40,788 bases of DNA, taken from positions 1-40,788 of the forward strand of contig NZ_DYXC01000146.1 of assembly GCF_020742345.1 (NCBI RefSeq). Direction: 5' to 3'. Source of the stretch: Enteractinococcus helveticum. Lineage in GTDB: Bacteria; Actinomycetota; Actinomycetes; Actinomycetales; Micrococcaceae. The notes beneath the pieces are model-generated. The model saw only the letters and a list, made by a program, of their open reading frames with translations, made no database searches and was not told the origin of the DNA. Positions 8,881 to 16,021 of the stretch are shown in pieces; the first letter of the stretch is position 1, and each line of letters starts with the position of its first letter. A program made the position numbers and the translations under genes.

Positions 8881-9642
8881 TTAGGCGTCCTGGGCTGCCA
8901 TTTCTTCAAGCACCTCAGCAGAGATTTCGACGTTGGTATAAACATTTTGTACGTCATCGAGTTCTTCGACGGCGTCCCAAAGTTGTACGAAGGAGCTAGC
9001 TGCTTTCGCGTCCAGTTCAATTTTCGTCTCAGCATAGAATTCCACATCATCAGATTCGTATTCGATGGCTGCGTCATCAAGAGCTGTTGAAACGCTCTGT
9101 ACATCTGATGGGTCGGAAATAATTTCAAATACTGTGCCTGATCGAACTATCTCTTCGGCTCCAGCTTCGATAACTGCCATCATGACGTCGTCTTCTTCAG
9201 TATTTTCGGCCGGTACACGGACTACTCCACGGCGTTCAAACATGAAGGCGACAGATCCGGGGTCAGCCATTTGTCCGCCATTACGAGTGACGGTGGCCCG
9301 TACTTCAGACGCTGCACGGTTTCGGTTATCGGTCAAACATTCGATGAGCAGCGCCGATCCTGCCGGACCACGCACTTCATACATGATTTCGACATAGTCA
9401 ACGACTTCACCGGTCAGTCCGGCGCCGCGTTTGATAGCCCGATCGATATTGTCATTGGGAACAGATTGTTTTTTGGCCTTGGTTACGGCCAGCTCAAGGG
9501 CAGGGTTTCCGTCTAGGTCGGCCCCACCAGCCCGAGCGGCCACTTCAATAGCCTTAATGTGGGTGGCATACATTTTGGCGCGTTTGGCGTCCAGCGCGGC
9601 TTTCTTATGCTTCGTTGTATGCCATTTTGAGTGACCTGCCAC
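8881..9642 (-). CDS. yebC: YebC/PmpR family protein (translation factor TACO1-like)
   Basis: YebC-family proteins were long annotated as transcriptional regulators; recent work on the family links them to relieving ribosome stalling at proline-rich stretches. The N-terminus MAGHSKWHTTKHKKAALDAK is the family hallmark, followed by NPALELAVTKAK and PNDNIDRAIKRG. The length of 253 is typical. The start is GTG with GAGAGGAG about 9 bases upstream. It heads the ruvC-ruvA-ruvB operon, a standard actinobacterial arrangement. A hairpin next to its ribosome-binding site (9659-9676) could affect its translation. Confidence 0.95.
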   Translation of the reverse strand: MAGHSKWHTTKHKKAALDAKRAKMYATHIKAIEVAARAGGADLDGNPALELAVTKAKKQSVPNDNIDRAIKRGAGLTGEVVDYVEIMYEVRGPAGSALLIECLTDNRNRAASEVRATVTRNGGQMADPGSVAFMFERRGVVRVPAENTEEDDVMMAVIEAGAEEIVRSGTVFEIISDPSDVQSVSTALDDAAIEYESDDVEFYAETKIELDAKAASSFVQLWDAVEELDDVQNVYTNVEISAEVLEEMAAQDA

Positions 9643-9658
9643 TGTAGTAGACTCCTCT

Positions 9659-9676
9659 CCCGTTTAACACAACGGG
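9659..9676 (-). promoter_or_regulatory. Inverted repeat next to the yebC ribosome-binding site
   Basis: CCCGTT and AACGGG form a perfect 6-base-pair stem with a 6-base loop immediately upstream of, and partly abutting, the GGGAGAGGAG Shine-Dalgarno of yebC. On the transcript this hairpin would sit at the 5' edge of the ribosome-binding site. It may modulate yebC-ruv translation or be the remains of a terminator for the upstream hydrolase gene. No T-tract follows it. Confidence 0.4.
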
Positions 9677-9720
9677 TGTCAAGGGTAGATTGAACGCCTC
9701 CCAGTATAGAGGCTTAGTCG

Positions 9721-11031
9721 TTATTCAGCAGGTCTTGCGCTTGACAGGCTCAGTCGCGAAGGGGAGGTTCCATTGAGTAAAACATGCAGCCACGTCAATA
9801 TAGCCGATTCAAACAGCACTGGGTCAACGTTCCACTCGCGTGTGTGACGAGCCTGTTGGAATCGAATCATGCTGACAAGACGACGGTTCTTATGTGCTAA
9901 TTGTTCTGAAGGACCAATCGGGACAAAGTCGTCGTCCTGGGAGTGCAATATCAAGATCGGATGGGTGATCTCACCGGAGCGACTGACCCAATCGAGTTGG
10001 CGGAAATCTACCGGGGCTGCCAGTCCTGTGATGGTGCGTCCCCAGGGAGATTCGATCAGCCAGCGTCCTAATTTACCGGCAGGATGTGGCAAACGATTGA
10101 TCCGAGCTTGATGCCGCAACACATCTAACCAATCAATGACCGGACCGATCAGCACGAGGCCTTGTACATAACGGGCCAGTGAGGAGCGTCGAGCTAGTTG
10201 CAGGCTGACTGCCGCGCCCATAGAGTATCCAGCCAGGACCACAGATGTTGCACCGTTATTGAGCGCATATAAGATTGCGGCCTCAATATCCGGCCATTCG
10301 GTGGCACCCAACCCATATCGTTTGTCCCGAGCATCCGGTGCTTCACCGTCATTGCGGTAGGAAACTAATAGTCCAGGCATTCCCATTCGTTGTGCGACGC
10401 CCATCATCCGCAGTCCTTCGTTGCGTTTAGAACCACGCCCGTGAACGGTAATCATCCAGGTATCATGGAATTGCGTTTGACGCCTGGGAGGAATAAACCA
10501 TGCTGGCGCAAGACCGTTGTCTACGGAAATCCATACATCTCGATATACATAACCGGCTTCTCGTGGCGTAGGCCACACGAATCCCGCCCACCGTCCACGT
10601 ACAGCCGTGGACAGGTCCCCACTGTAAATTTCTTCTACCTGTCGGGTAACAATTTGTTGCTTACGATCGATTGATACGATTTCACCGATGCGAGCTACTC
10701 CTTGGCTCTCGTGAAAGACCAAGGCATATTGCCCGCGTACAGTGGTCTGATTCGTAACCGCAAGATCGACGAGATCCGGAGTCTTGTCATCGGTGGAGGG
10801 CCGATACCGATAGATGCGAACATCTTCTGCTGGATGCGGCTCGGGAGTGACCACCGTGCGAGCAAAAATGGAAGCAAGCGTGGGAATCGCTGCTAGGACA
10901 CTACCTGCCAGTGCCCCAGTGATAGCTCCCACGGCTGACCAACGAATGGTACGTTTCGTTCGACGATTTTGGGTGTGGGAAAATGGCGTTCGGACAAAAT
11001 TACCCAGGTAGTTGTCACCCATGCCTAACAT
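9721..11031 (-). CDS. Membrane-anchored alpha/beta hydrolase
   Basis: A serine hydrolase of the alpha/beta fold. An N-terminal basic stretch and one hydrophobic segment (about residues 31-57) suggest a membrane anchor with the enzyme outside the cytoplasm. The nucleophile elbow is GYSMGA with S270; the oxyanion-side motif HGRG is at 197-200; the acid is within SQDDDFVP (D366-D368) and the base is H396 in RHTREW. The family includes esterases, lipases and peptidases, and substrate cannot be told from sequence. The start is uncertain: ATG at 11031 or a second ATG three codons later, neither with a strong Shine-Dalgarno. In many relatives the position upstream of yebC is held by pdxT, so this gene is a local difference. 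It is divergent from msrB. Confidence 0.8.
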   Translation of the reverse strand: MLGMGDNYLGNFVRTPFSHTQNRRTKRTIRWSAVGAITGALAGSVLAAIPTLASIFARTVVTPEPHPAEDVRIYRYRPSTDDKTPDLVDLAVTNQTTVRGQYALVFHESQGVARIGEIVSIDRKQQIVTRQVEEIYSGDLSTAVRGRWAGFVWPTPREAGYVYRDVWISVDNGLAPAWFIPPRRQTQFHDTWMITVHGRGSKRNEGLRMMGVAQRMGMPGLLVSYRNDGEAPDARDKRYGLGATEWPDIEAAILYALNNGATSVVLAGYSMGAAVSLQLARRSSLARYVQGLVLIGPVIDWLDVLRHQARINRLPHPAGKLGRWLIESPWGRTITGLAAPVDFRQLDWVSRSGEITHPILILHSQDDDFVPIGPSEQLAHKNRRLVSMIRFQQARHTREWNVDPVLFESAILTWLHVLLNGTSPSRLSLSSARPAE

Positions 11032-11096
11032 TCTGACGCGAAGTGCAATTTTTTACCAGCCGCTCGGAACCGTTTCGCCTGATTGCGTATGGGAAG

Positions 11097-11114
11097 TTTT
11101 GCAATGAGGCAAAA
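11097..11114. promoter_or_regulatory. Inverted repeat between the hydrolase gene and msrB
   Basis: TTTTGC and GCAAAA are perfect 6-base arms around a 6-base centre, in the 122-base divergent region. It is placed where a repressor or activator could act on both promoters. Immediately on the msrB side is a tandem TTGTCA-TTGTCA (11123-11134). Function is inferred only from position. Confidence 0.4.
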
Positions 11115-11153
11115 CAGTGGAATTGTCATTGTCACTAACGATAGATTGGCTAC

Positions 11154-11609
11154 ATGACAAGCACATCAGGTTTCTCCCAGTCAGCCAATGAGCCATTAGC
11201 CGCTGAGCAAGCACGAGCCTTATCGGAGGACCAATGGCGCCAACGATTGAGTCCCGAGGCCTTCCAGGTGCTACGCAAAGCTGGGACGGAGCGTCCTTTT
11301 ACCGGTGAATACTGGGACTCTGAAGAAGCGGGGGTGTACTCCTGCCGAGCTTGTGGCCAGGAACTTTTTGCTTCCACGACAAAATTTGATGCCCGATGTG
11401 GCTGGCCGTCGTTCTATGCGCCAACTGATAACGAACGCATCGTCTATATCGAAGATAATTCACTAGGCATGACACGAGTGGAAGTCCGGTGCGCCAATTG
11501 TGATTCACACCTGGGACATGTTTTTGCCGGCGAAGGTTTCGATACCCCAACAGACCTTCGCTACTGTATTAACTCCCTGAGTCTAAACTTGACAAAGTCC
11601 AACGAGTAA
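11154..11609 (+). CDS. msrB: Peptide-methionine (R)-S-oxide reductase MsrB
   Basis: MsrB reduces the R-epimer of methionine sulfoxide in proteins, repairing oxidative damage in the cytoplasm. The zinc site is C64/C67 (CRAC) and C113/C116 (CANC); the catalytic cysteine is C138 in RYCINS; C82 in RCGWPSF is a candidate resolving cysteine. The N-terminal 25 residues before the domain are poorly conserved. There is no Shine-Dalgarno at the ATG; a TAGATT sequence ends 6 bases before it (11142-11147), so a leaderless mRNA is possible. The -35 spacing is not convincing. Divergent from the hydrolase; DUF3000 follows after 66 bases. Confidence 0.93.
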   Translation: MTSTSGFSQSANEPLAAEQARALSEDQWRQRLSPEAFQVLRKAGTERPFTGEYWDSEEAGVYSCRACGQELFASTTKFDARCGWPSFYAPTDNERIVYIEDNSLGMTRVEVRCANCDSHLGHVFAGEGFDTPTDLRYCINSLSLNLTKSNE

Positions 11610-11675
11610 TTACTCGTTAGCAGGTTTGCGGCGCGCCGTCCACAAATCCTTCAAGTGGGGGTTTAAGCTGGGCAT

Positions 11676-12269
11676 GTGAACCCACGACAGTCTCATGCGC
11701 AAGCCCTGCAGGCCGCTCCGCAGACATTCAGAGTGGCTCTTAATCAGTTGCGTCAAGCCAAGACACGCGATGAGGTCGAGCTCAACGAGGTTCCTGCGCC
11801 TGTCAAACTTGCCCCTTATGCAGTGGCAATGTCTGCTGATGTTGCAGCCACCAACGGCGAAGCACTGGCAGTTGGTCGCTTCATCATGCTCTACGATCCT
11901 GAATATTCGGAAGTCTGGGACGGAAATTTCCGAATTGTTACGTATATCAAAACTCGGCTTGAGTCCGACTTGGGAGAAGACCCGCTCGTCTCAGAGGTTG
12001 CCTGGACTTGGATGGTTGAGGCACTCGAGGACGCATATGCCACCTACCGTCAACCCGGAGGCACCGCAAGTCGAGTATTGTCACAAGGGTTTGGCATGTT
12101 GGATCAGCAAATCGAGACGATAGACTTAGAGCTCCGTGCGTCCTGGACTCCAGAAGGTGACTATCTTGATCGGCATCTGACTGCTTGGAGTGATATGGTC
12201 TGCACATTCGCAGGACTACCACCCGTAACCGAGGGTGTCGTTCCGCTTAGCCGACATCGAAGGAAGTAA
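11676..12269 (+). CDS. DUF3000 family protein
   Basis: A 197-residue conserved actinobacterial protein of unknown function with the family's features, for example 'VELNEVPAPVKLAPYA' and 'EVAWTWMVEALEDA'. It starts with GTG at 11676. It is predicted to be soluble and cytoplasmic with no signal peptide or metal motif. In Actinobacteria DUF3000 is regularly found just upstream of the RNase D/HRDC gene, and the same order holds here: the downstream gene probably begins two bases after this stop codon. A functional link to RNA metabolism is only an inference from that order. Confidence 0.85.
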   Translation: MNPRQSHAQALQAAPQTFRVALNQLRQAKTRDEVELNEVPAPVKLAPYAVAMSADVAATNGEALAVGRFIMLYDPEYSEVWDGNFRIVTYIKTRLESDLGEDPLVSEVAWTWMVEALEDAYATYRQPGGTASRVLSQGFGMLDQQIETIDLELRASWTPEGDYLDRHLTAWSDMVCTFAGLPPVTEGVVPLSRHRRK

Positions 12270-12271
12270 CA

Positions 12272-13558
12272 ATTTCTAGCACACATCTCACGGCAGGTGA
12301 TTCCGAGGAATCTCAGCACGCCGCTGAGACCTCACAGGTTCACGATCCTGTTCTCATTGACCAGCCTATCGCCGGGATACCGTCAGTAATTGACACCCCG
12401 GCTCAGCTCCAGCACGCTGCAGACAAACTCAGCGCTGGCACCGGACCTGTGGCCGTAGATACCGAACGGGCCAGTGGATACCGGTATGGGCAACGGGCTT
12501 TTCTGATCCAACTCAAGCGTGATGGCGACACGATTTGGCTCATTGATTCTGAAGCTCTTAAGGACCTTGAACCAATACAACGAGCCTTGACAGGAGTCGA
12601 GTGGATTCTGCATGCGGCCATTCAAGATTTGCCTTCGCTACGGCAAGCCGGTCTATGGCCTGACCGACTCTTCGACACTGAGCTTGCCGGCCGACTGCTC
12701 GGGTATCCTCGTGTGAGTTTGTCCGCCTTGTTGGAACGCAAGCTCAACGTCACGTTAGCTAAAGAGCATTCGGCGGCAGATTGGTCTGTTCGACCGCTGA
12801 CTGAAGACATGCGCAATTACGCCGCACTGGACGTTGAGTTGCTTCATCAACTGCGCGAAGCAATGATTGATGAGCTCCGCAGTGAGCACAAACTTGAAAT
12901 CGCTTATGAAGAGTTCAATGCACTACTGACGCGCCCACTCAAGCCGCCACGGAAGGATCCATGGCGCAAGACCTCAGGGATTCACGAGATTACCGATCGT
13001 AAAGCGTTAGCTGTCGTTCGCTCTCTATGGACAACCCGCGAAAAACTTGCTCAGTCTCGTGATGTCCCTCCTGGGAAGCTACTCAATGACCGCACCCTGA
13101 TTGCAGTGGCAAAGGCGCGGCCCCGAACGGTTCCGCAACTCATGAAGATCCCCCGCATGCGGCGTCGTGCTGCAGCTAAAGATGCACGCCGCTGGCTACA
13201 AGCAATCCAAGACGGTATCAAAATAGCCCAGGACCCCGATAAAGTCCCGCCATTAAGAGTTTCTTCTCAGGCTCCCCCAGCGGTCAAAGCATGGCGAGAA
13301 AAAGACCCGCTAGCCTCACGGCGTCTGCAAACATGTCGAAAACGGCTCACTAAGATCGCTGAAGAACGGAGCATGCCACTTGAAAATCTCCTCTTACCCG
13401 AGACTCTTCGGGAGTTATGTTGGCGTCCACCCGAGCCGATCACCCCGCAATCGGTCGAACGTCGCCTGCGGGACCTCGGTGCTCGTCCATGGCAAGTACA
13501 AGCAACCTCAGCGGTTGTCACCGTTGCCCTTTTGGACCCAGATCCTCTCGACAATTAA
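12272..13558 (+). CDS. RNase D-like 3'-5' exonuclease with HRDC domain, probable ATT start
   Basis: A DEDDy-type exonuclease, probably acting on RNA 3' ends. Using the start at 12272 (428 residues), the DxE motif is at 63-65 (AVDTERASG), the second Asp in HAAIQDLP near 119, and the YxxxD motif is Y183/D187 in NYAALDVELL. An HRDC nucleic-acid-binding domain follows at about 245-310. The start is odd. The frame opens after a stop at 12248-12250, and the first ATG/GTG/TTG is GTG at 12449, inside the beta-strand that carries the DxE motif. The upstream 59 codons encode the expected family N-terminus (IPSVIDTP, LSAGTGP). ATT at 12272 has AAGGAAG five to seven bases upstream and is the best-supported initiator. 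It is probably coupled to DUF3000. Confidence 0.85.
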   Translation: MSSTHLTAGDSEESQHAAETSQVHDPVLIDQPIAGIPSVIDTPAQLQHAADKLSAGTGPVAVDTERASGYRYGQRAFLIQLKRDGDTIWLIDSEALKDLEPIQRALTGVEWILHAAIQDLPSLRQAGLWPDRLFDTELAGRLLGYPRVSLSALLERKLNVTLAKEHSAADWSVRPLTEDMRNYAALDVELLHQLREAMIDELRSEHKLEIAYEEFNALLTRPLKPPRKDPWRKTSGIHEITDRKALAVVRSLWTTREKLAQSRDVPPGKLLNDRTLIAVAKARPRTVPQLMKIPRMRRRAAAKDARRWLQAIQDGIKIAQDPDKVPPLRVSSQAPPAVKAWREKDPLASRRLQTCRKRLTKIAEERSMPLENLLLPETLRELCWRPPEPITPQSVERRLRDLGARPWQVQATSAVVTVALLDPDPLDN

Positions 13559-13605
13559 TCCACTCCACCATCAGACCCAGCTGTAAAGCCAGGATTCAAC
13601 ACAAT

Positions 13606-14049
13606 ATGACCTGCTGCAAAAAACTTCCGAACCGTCGAACATTCCTAACCGCTACTGGAGCCGCTGTAACCGCAGCCGTCGCCTTATCGGCATGTTCACC
13701 AGGCCCTGAACAAGAGACCTTTTCCGGTGGCGCTTTGACCAAAGCGCTGGCTTTAGAGGATCTGCAGCCCGGAACATCCGTGCAGATGGCAGTAGGTGCC
13801 AATCAAGTGTTGATACATCGTGAAAGTCAGGATGTGGTGCATGCCTATTCTGCAGTCTGCACGCATCAAGGCTGCATTGTCGGCGTGAACGACGACGATG
13901 CCTCATCTCCGTTTGTTTGCCCATGTCACGCCTCGAAATTTGACAAGCTGACAGGCGATACGGTCGCGGGTCCTGCGCAACGGCCGCTAACCAGACATGA
14001 GACAGCCATTAAAGACGGTTGGATTCTCGTGCAGGTAGAGCCGGCCTAG
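13606..14049 (+). CDS. Rieske [2Fe-2S] protein with Tat/lipoprotein signal
   Basis: A small extracytoplasmic electron-transfer protein. The signal has twin arginines (R10-R11 in NRRTFL), a hydrophobic stretch, and a lipobox LSAC with C30, so it is likely exported folded by Tat and then lipid-anchored. The cluster ligands are C85 and H87 (CTHQGC) and C105 and H108 (CPCHASKF); C90 and C107 can form the usual disulfide. The start at 13606 is chosen because it gives a complete signal peptide; AGGA lies about 11 bases upstream. The frame extends upstream into the RNase D gene but that part is not signal-like. No oxidase or dehydrogenase partner is adjacent, so the redox partner is unknown. Confidence 0.9.
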   Translation: MTCCKKLPNRRTFLTATGAAVTAAVALSACSPGPEQETFSGGALTKALALEDLQPGTSVQMAVGANQVLIHRESQDVVHAYSAVCTHQGCIVGVNDDDASSPFVCPCHASKFDKLTGDTVAGPAQRPLTRHETAIKDGWILVQVEPA

Positions 14050-14052
14050 CGC

Positions 14053-14298
14053 TCAATCCCGCGGATTTGAATAAGGGCCCCGGTTCGGGCGCGGGCGCCC
14101 CATAATCTGTCGAGTTGAGACTTTCTTCGCCGGATCCCAGGTCGGGTCTTCGGCATGGCGACGTGGATAGTAGCGTTTAATCCACCACCACCAGGCGACG
14201 GAGCCGATACCGGGCAAAATGAAGATGGCCAAGACCCACCATAGACGTTGTACTGCGTTCAGCGGTGCTTTCGTCAGGCTCCACAGCGACCAAACCAT
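14053..14298 (-). CDS. Small PLDc_N-type membrane protein, N-terminus uncertain
   Basis: An 81-residue protein with a hydrophobic helix containing WWVLAIFILPGIGSVAWWWW, the conserved second membrane segment of the phospholipase-D N-terminal (PLDc_N) family. That family normally has two membrane segments. In this frame, codons upstream of the ATG at 14298 (back to 14361, where a stop lies before) encode a good first segment, FDIAINIGAISLVG, but contain no ATG, GTG or TTG. Either translation starts at 14298 with GTAGGG upstream, or at an ATC near 14355-14358, or the gene needs a one-base shift in the T5 run at 14341-14345, which would join it to an ATG at 14371. Function unknown. Converges with the Rieske gene, 3 bases apart. 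Confidence 0.65.
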   Translation of the reverse strand: MVWSLWSLTKAPLNAVQRLWWVLAIFILPGIGSVAWWWWIKRYYPRRHAEDPTWDPAKKVSTRQIMGRPRPNRGPYSNPRD

Positions 14299-14385
14299 GA
14301 GCCCTACGAGGCTGATTGCCCCGATGTTTATGGCGATGTCAAAAACTGTACTGATGATCGGCTACTTTCATACGACGTGAACTAT

Positions 14386-15360
14386 TTAGAATAGTGCAAT
14401 CTTGTCGACGGCCGGAAAGATCTCATCTAACTCCGCGAGGTCATCCTCCGTGAATTGATATTCAAGAGCTCGCGCATTCTGTTGAACTTGCTCCACTCGA
14501 GTCGCTCCGGCAATCACAGATGCCACGGGATTTTGCGCCGCTAACCAACCAAATGCTACATCAACCTGACTAATGTCACGTTCTTCGGCAAATCGTGCAT
14601 AGCGTGCTAGCTGATCCCAGTCAGCATTTTTGACCATGTGTTGACGAACATACGATAGTCTGGCACCAACCGGTCCTCCGCTGGGATTGTATTTTCCGGT
14701 CAATAAGCCATTATTTAACGGGAAATAGGGGAATACTCCCAAGTTGAACGCCCGTGCTGCAGGCAGAACCTCCAGCTCCGCTCTGCGATCCATGAGATTG
14801 TAATGGTTTTGGGCAGAAATAAACCGTTCCGTTCCCAACTCTCTAGCTACGTATTCGGCCTGTGCAATTTGCCAGCCGGCAAAGTTTGAATGCCCAATGT
14901 ACCGGACTTTACCCTCAGTAATAAGATGGTCGAGGGCGGCCAACGTCTCTTCGATCGGTGTCAGCGGATCCGGGGTGTGATATTGCAGTAAATCAATGTA
15001 GTCAGTCTTGAGTCGCTGCAAAGACGCCTCTACTGCTGCGATGATATAGCGGCGGGATCCTCGTGCACCAAAATCTGGGCCGTTGGTGCCTTTCATGTCC
15101 ATCCCAAATTTCGTGCCGATGACAACGTGCTCTCGTCTGGTAGCCAGCGCCTGTCCGAGGTACTGTTCAGAAAGGCCAGGTGTTTTGCCATAGATATCAG
15201 CTGTATCGAAATACGTAATACCGGCATCAACGGCGGCGTTGACAACTCGGATTGCTTCTTTGGGCTCTTCTGTAGCAGATTGCGGACGTCCCAAATTGTT
15301 GCAGCCGAAACCGATGGCCGATACCACCAGTCCGGATTGGCCAACACGGCGATATTGCAT
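14386..15360 (-). CDS. Aldo/keto reductase
   Basis: An NAD(P)H-dependent oxidoreductase with a TIM-barrel fold. The catalytic tetrad is D52, Y57 (FDTADIYG), K84 (GTKFG) and H128 (QYHTP). Cofactor-binding features appear near the C-terminus in VIAGATRVEQVQQNA. At 324 residues it fits the YajO/YhdN-like group, often acting on aldehydes or unknown carbonyls; substrate cannot be deduced. CGGAG precedes the ATG. It starts 2 bases after the stop of the small gene upstream (15363-15866), so the two form an operon. Confidence 0.9.
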   Translation of the reverse strand: MQYRRVGQSGLVVSAIGFGCNNLGRPQSATEEPKEAIRVVNAAVDAGITYFDTADIYGKTPGLSEQYLGQALATRREHVVIGTKFGMDMKGTNGPDFGARGSRRYIIAAVEASLQRLKTDYIDLLQYHTPDPLTPIEETLAALDHLITEGKVRYIGHSNFAGWQIAQAEYVARELGTERFISAQNHYNLMDRRAELEVLPAARAFNLGVFPYFPLNNGLLTGKYNPSGGPVGARLSYVRQHMVKNADWDQLARYARFAEERDISQVDVAFGWLAAQNPVASVIAGATRVEQVQQNARALEYQFTEDDLAELDEIFPAVDKIALF

Positions 15361-15362
15361 TT

Positions 15363-15866
15363 TTAGCTCCGTTCTATCCGCAACCGGTCACTTCGGAAGT
15401 CAGTCTTCTTGAGCACTTCCTGTGTAAGCTTCATCGCCTTGCCTCGGTGCACCGTGTGCACTGCGATGCTGAACGCCGGTTCATCAGGTGTCATGTGATA
15501 TTCATCCACAGTGCCCAAACCTCTCCAGCCGAGCAGTCCGGAATACGCTATGGTGAATTTCTCTGCGTTGGTCTTTTCAACCTGGGTAGGGGTTGTCCCC
15601 TTAAATCTAATTTTGACCGTCACTGTCTCGTGTTCAGTATCGGCGGCATCCACATAATGATCGGTAAGGTTCTGTTGTTCAAAAGATGCCAGCAGGACAT
15701 CTGCTTCAGCTGCATCGGCGACTTTTTCGACTGTAGTCGTCCCGGTGTCCCCAACTGCTCCGTGGTGAAGCACAAATTCACCGGTTTCTTCTTCCCACCA
15801 GGCTTCGCGGTAGTGGGTCGGGCGTTGCGCGCCGTCTGCCGTGTAGTACATGCGAAGAATACTCAC
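15363..15866 (-). CDS. Hypothetical protein, weakly WGR-like N-terminus
   Basis: A 167-residue soluble protein that I do not recognise with confidence. Its first 75 residues (a run of beta-strand-like segments with 'HHGAVGDTGTTTVEKV') recall the WGR fold found in some DNA-repair and regulatory proteins, but the WGR signature itself is not present. The second half has alternating hydrophobic/charged residues and ends in a basic tail, RSDRLRIERS. The start is GTG at 15866 with AGGA five bases upstream. It is the first gene of a two-gene operon with an aldo/keto reductase and lies behind the acnA terminator. Confidence 0.7.
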   Translation of the reverse strand: MSILRMYYTADGAQRPTHYREAWWEEETGEFVLHHGAVGDTGTTTVEKVADAAEADVLLASFEQQNLTDHYVDAADTEHETVTVKIRFKGTTPTQVEKTNAEKFTIAYSGLLGWRGLGTVDEYHMTPDEPAFSIAVHTVHRGKAMKLTQEVLKKTDFRSDRLRIERS

Positions 15867-15941
15867 AAAAATCCTAGAGATAGATACGGATATATTTCAG
15901 TAGTGATACTACCGGGAGGTTTTGGGTGCATCGTACAGCGT

Positions 15942-15978
15942 AATGGCCCGGCACCCACCGTCTGGGTACCGGGCCATT
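15942..15978 (-). terminator. Hairpin terminator downstream of acnA
   Basis: Arms of 15 bases (15942-15956 and 15964-15978) with GGCCCGG/CCGGGCC at the core and a single C-A mismatch form a strong hairpin with a 7-base loop, 43 bases past the acnA stop. A T-tract is lacking on the minus strand, so it may act as a weak or factor-assisted terminator, or stabilise the acnA mRNA 3' end. Confidence 0.7.
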
Positions 15979-16021
15979 GTTACGTCAAAAGGTTCGACGT
16001 GTCAGCTGAGTGTTCCGCTTC

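Noticed and set aside
12449..12451. GTG at 12449 as the start of the RNase D/HRDC gene
   Set aside because: It would remove family-conserved sequence immediately before the DxE motif and has no ribosome-binding site.
13417..13605. N-terminal extension of the Rieske frame into the RNase D gene
   Set aside because: The added 63 residues are not signal-like and overlap a well-supported gene; the ATG at 13606 gives a complete Tat/lipoprotein signal.
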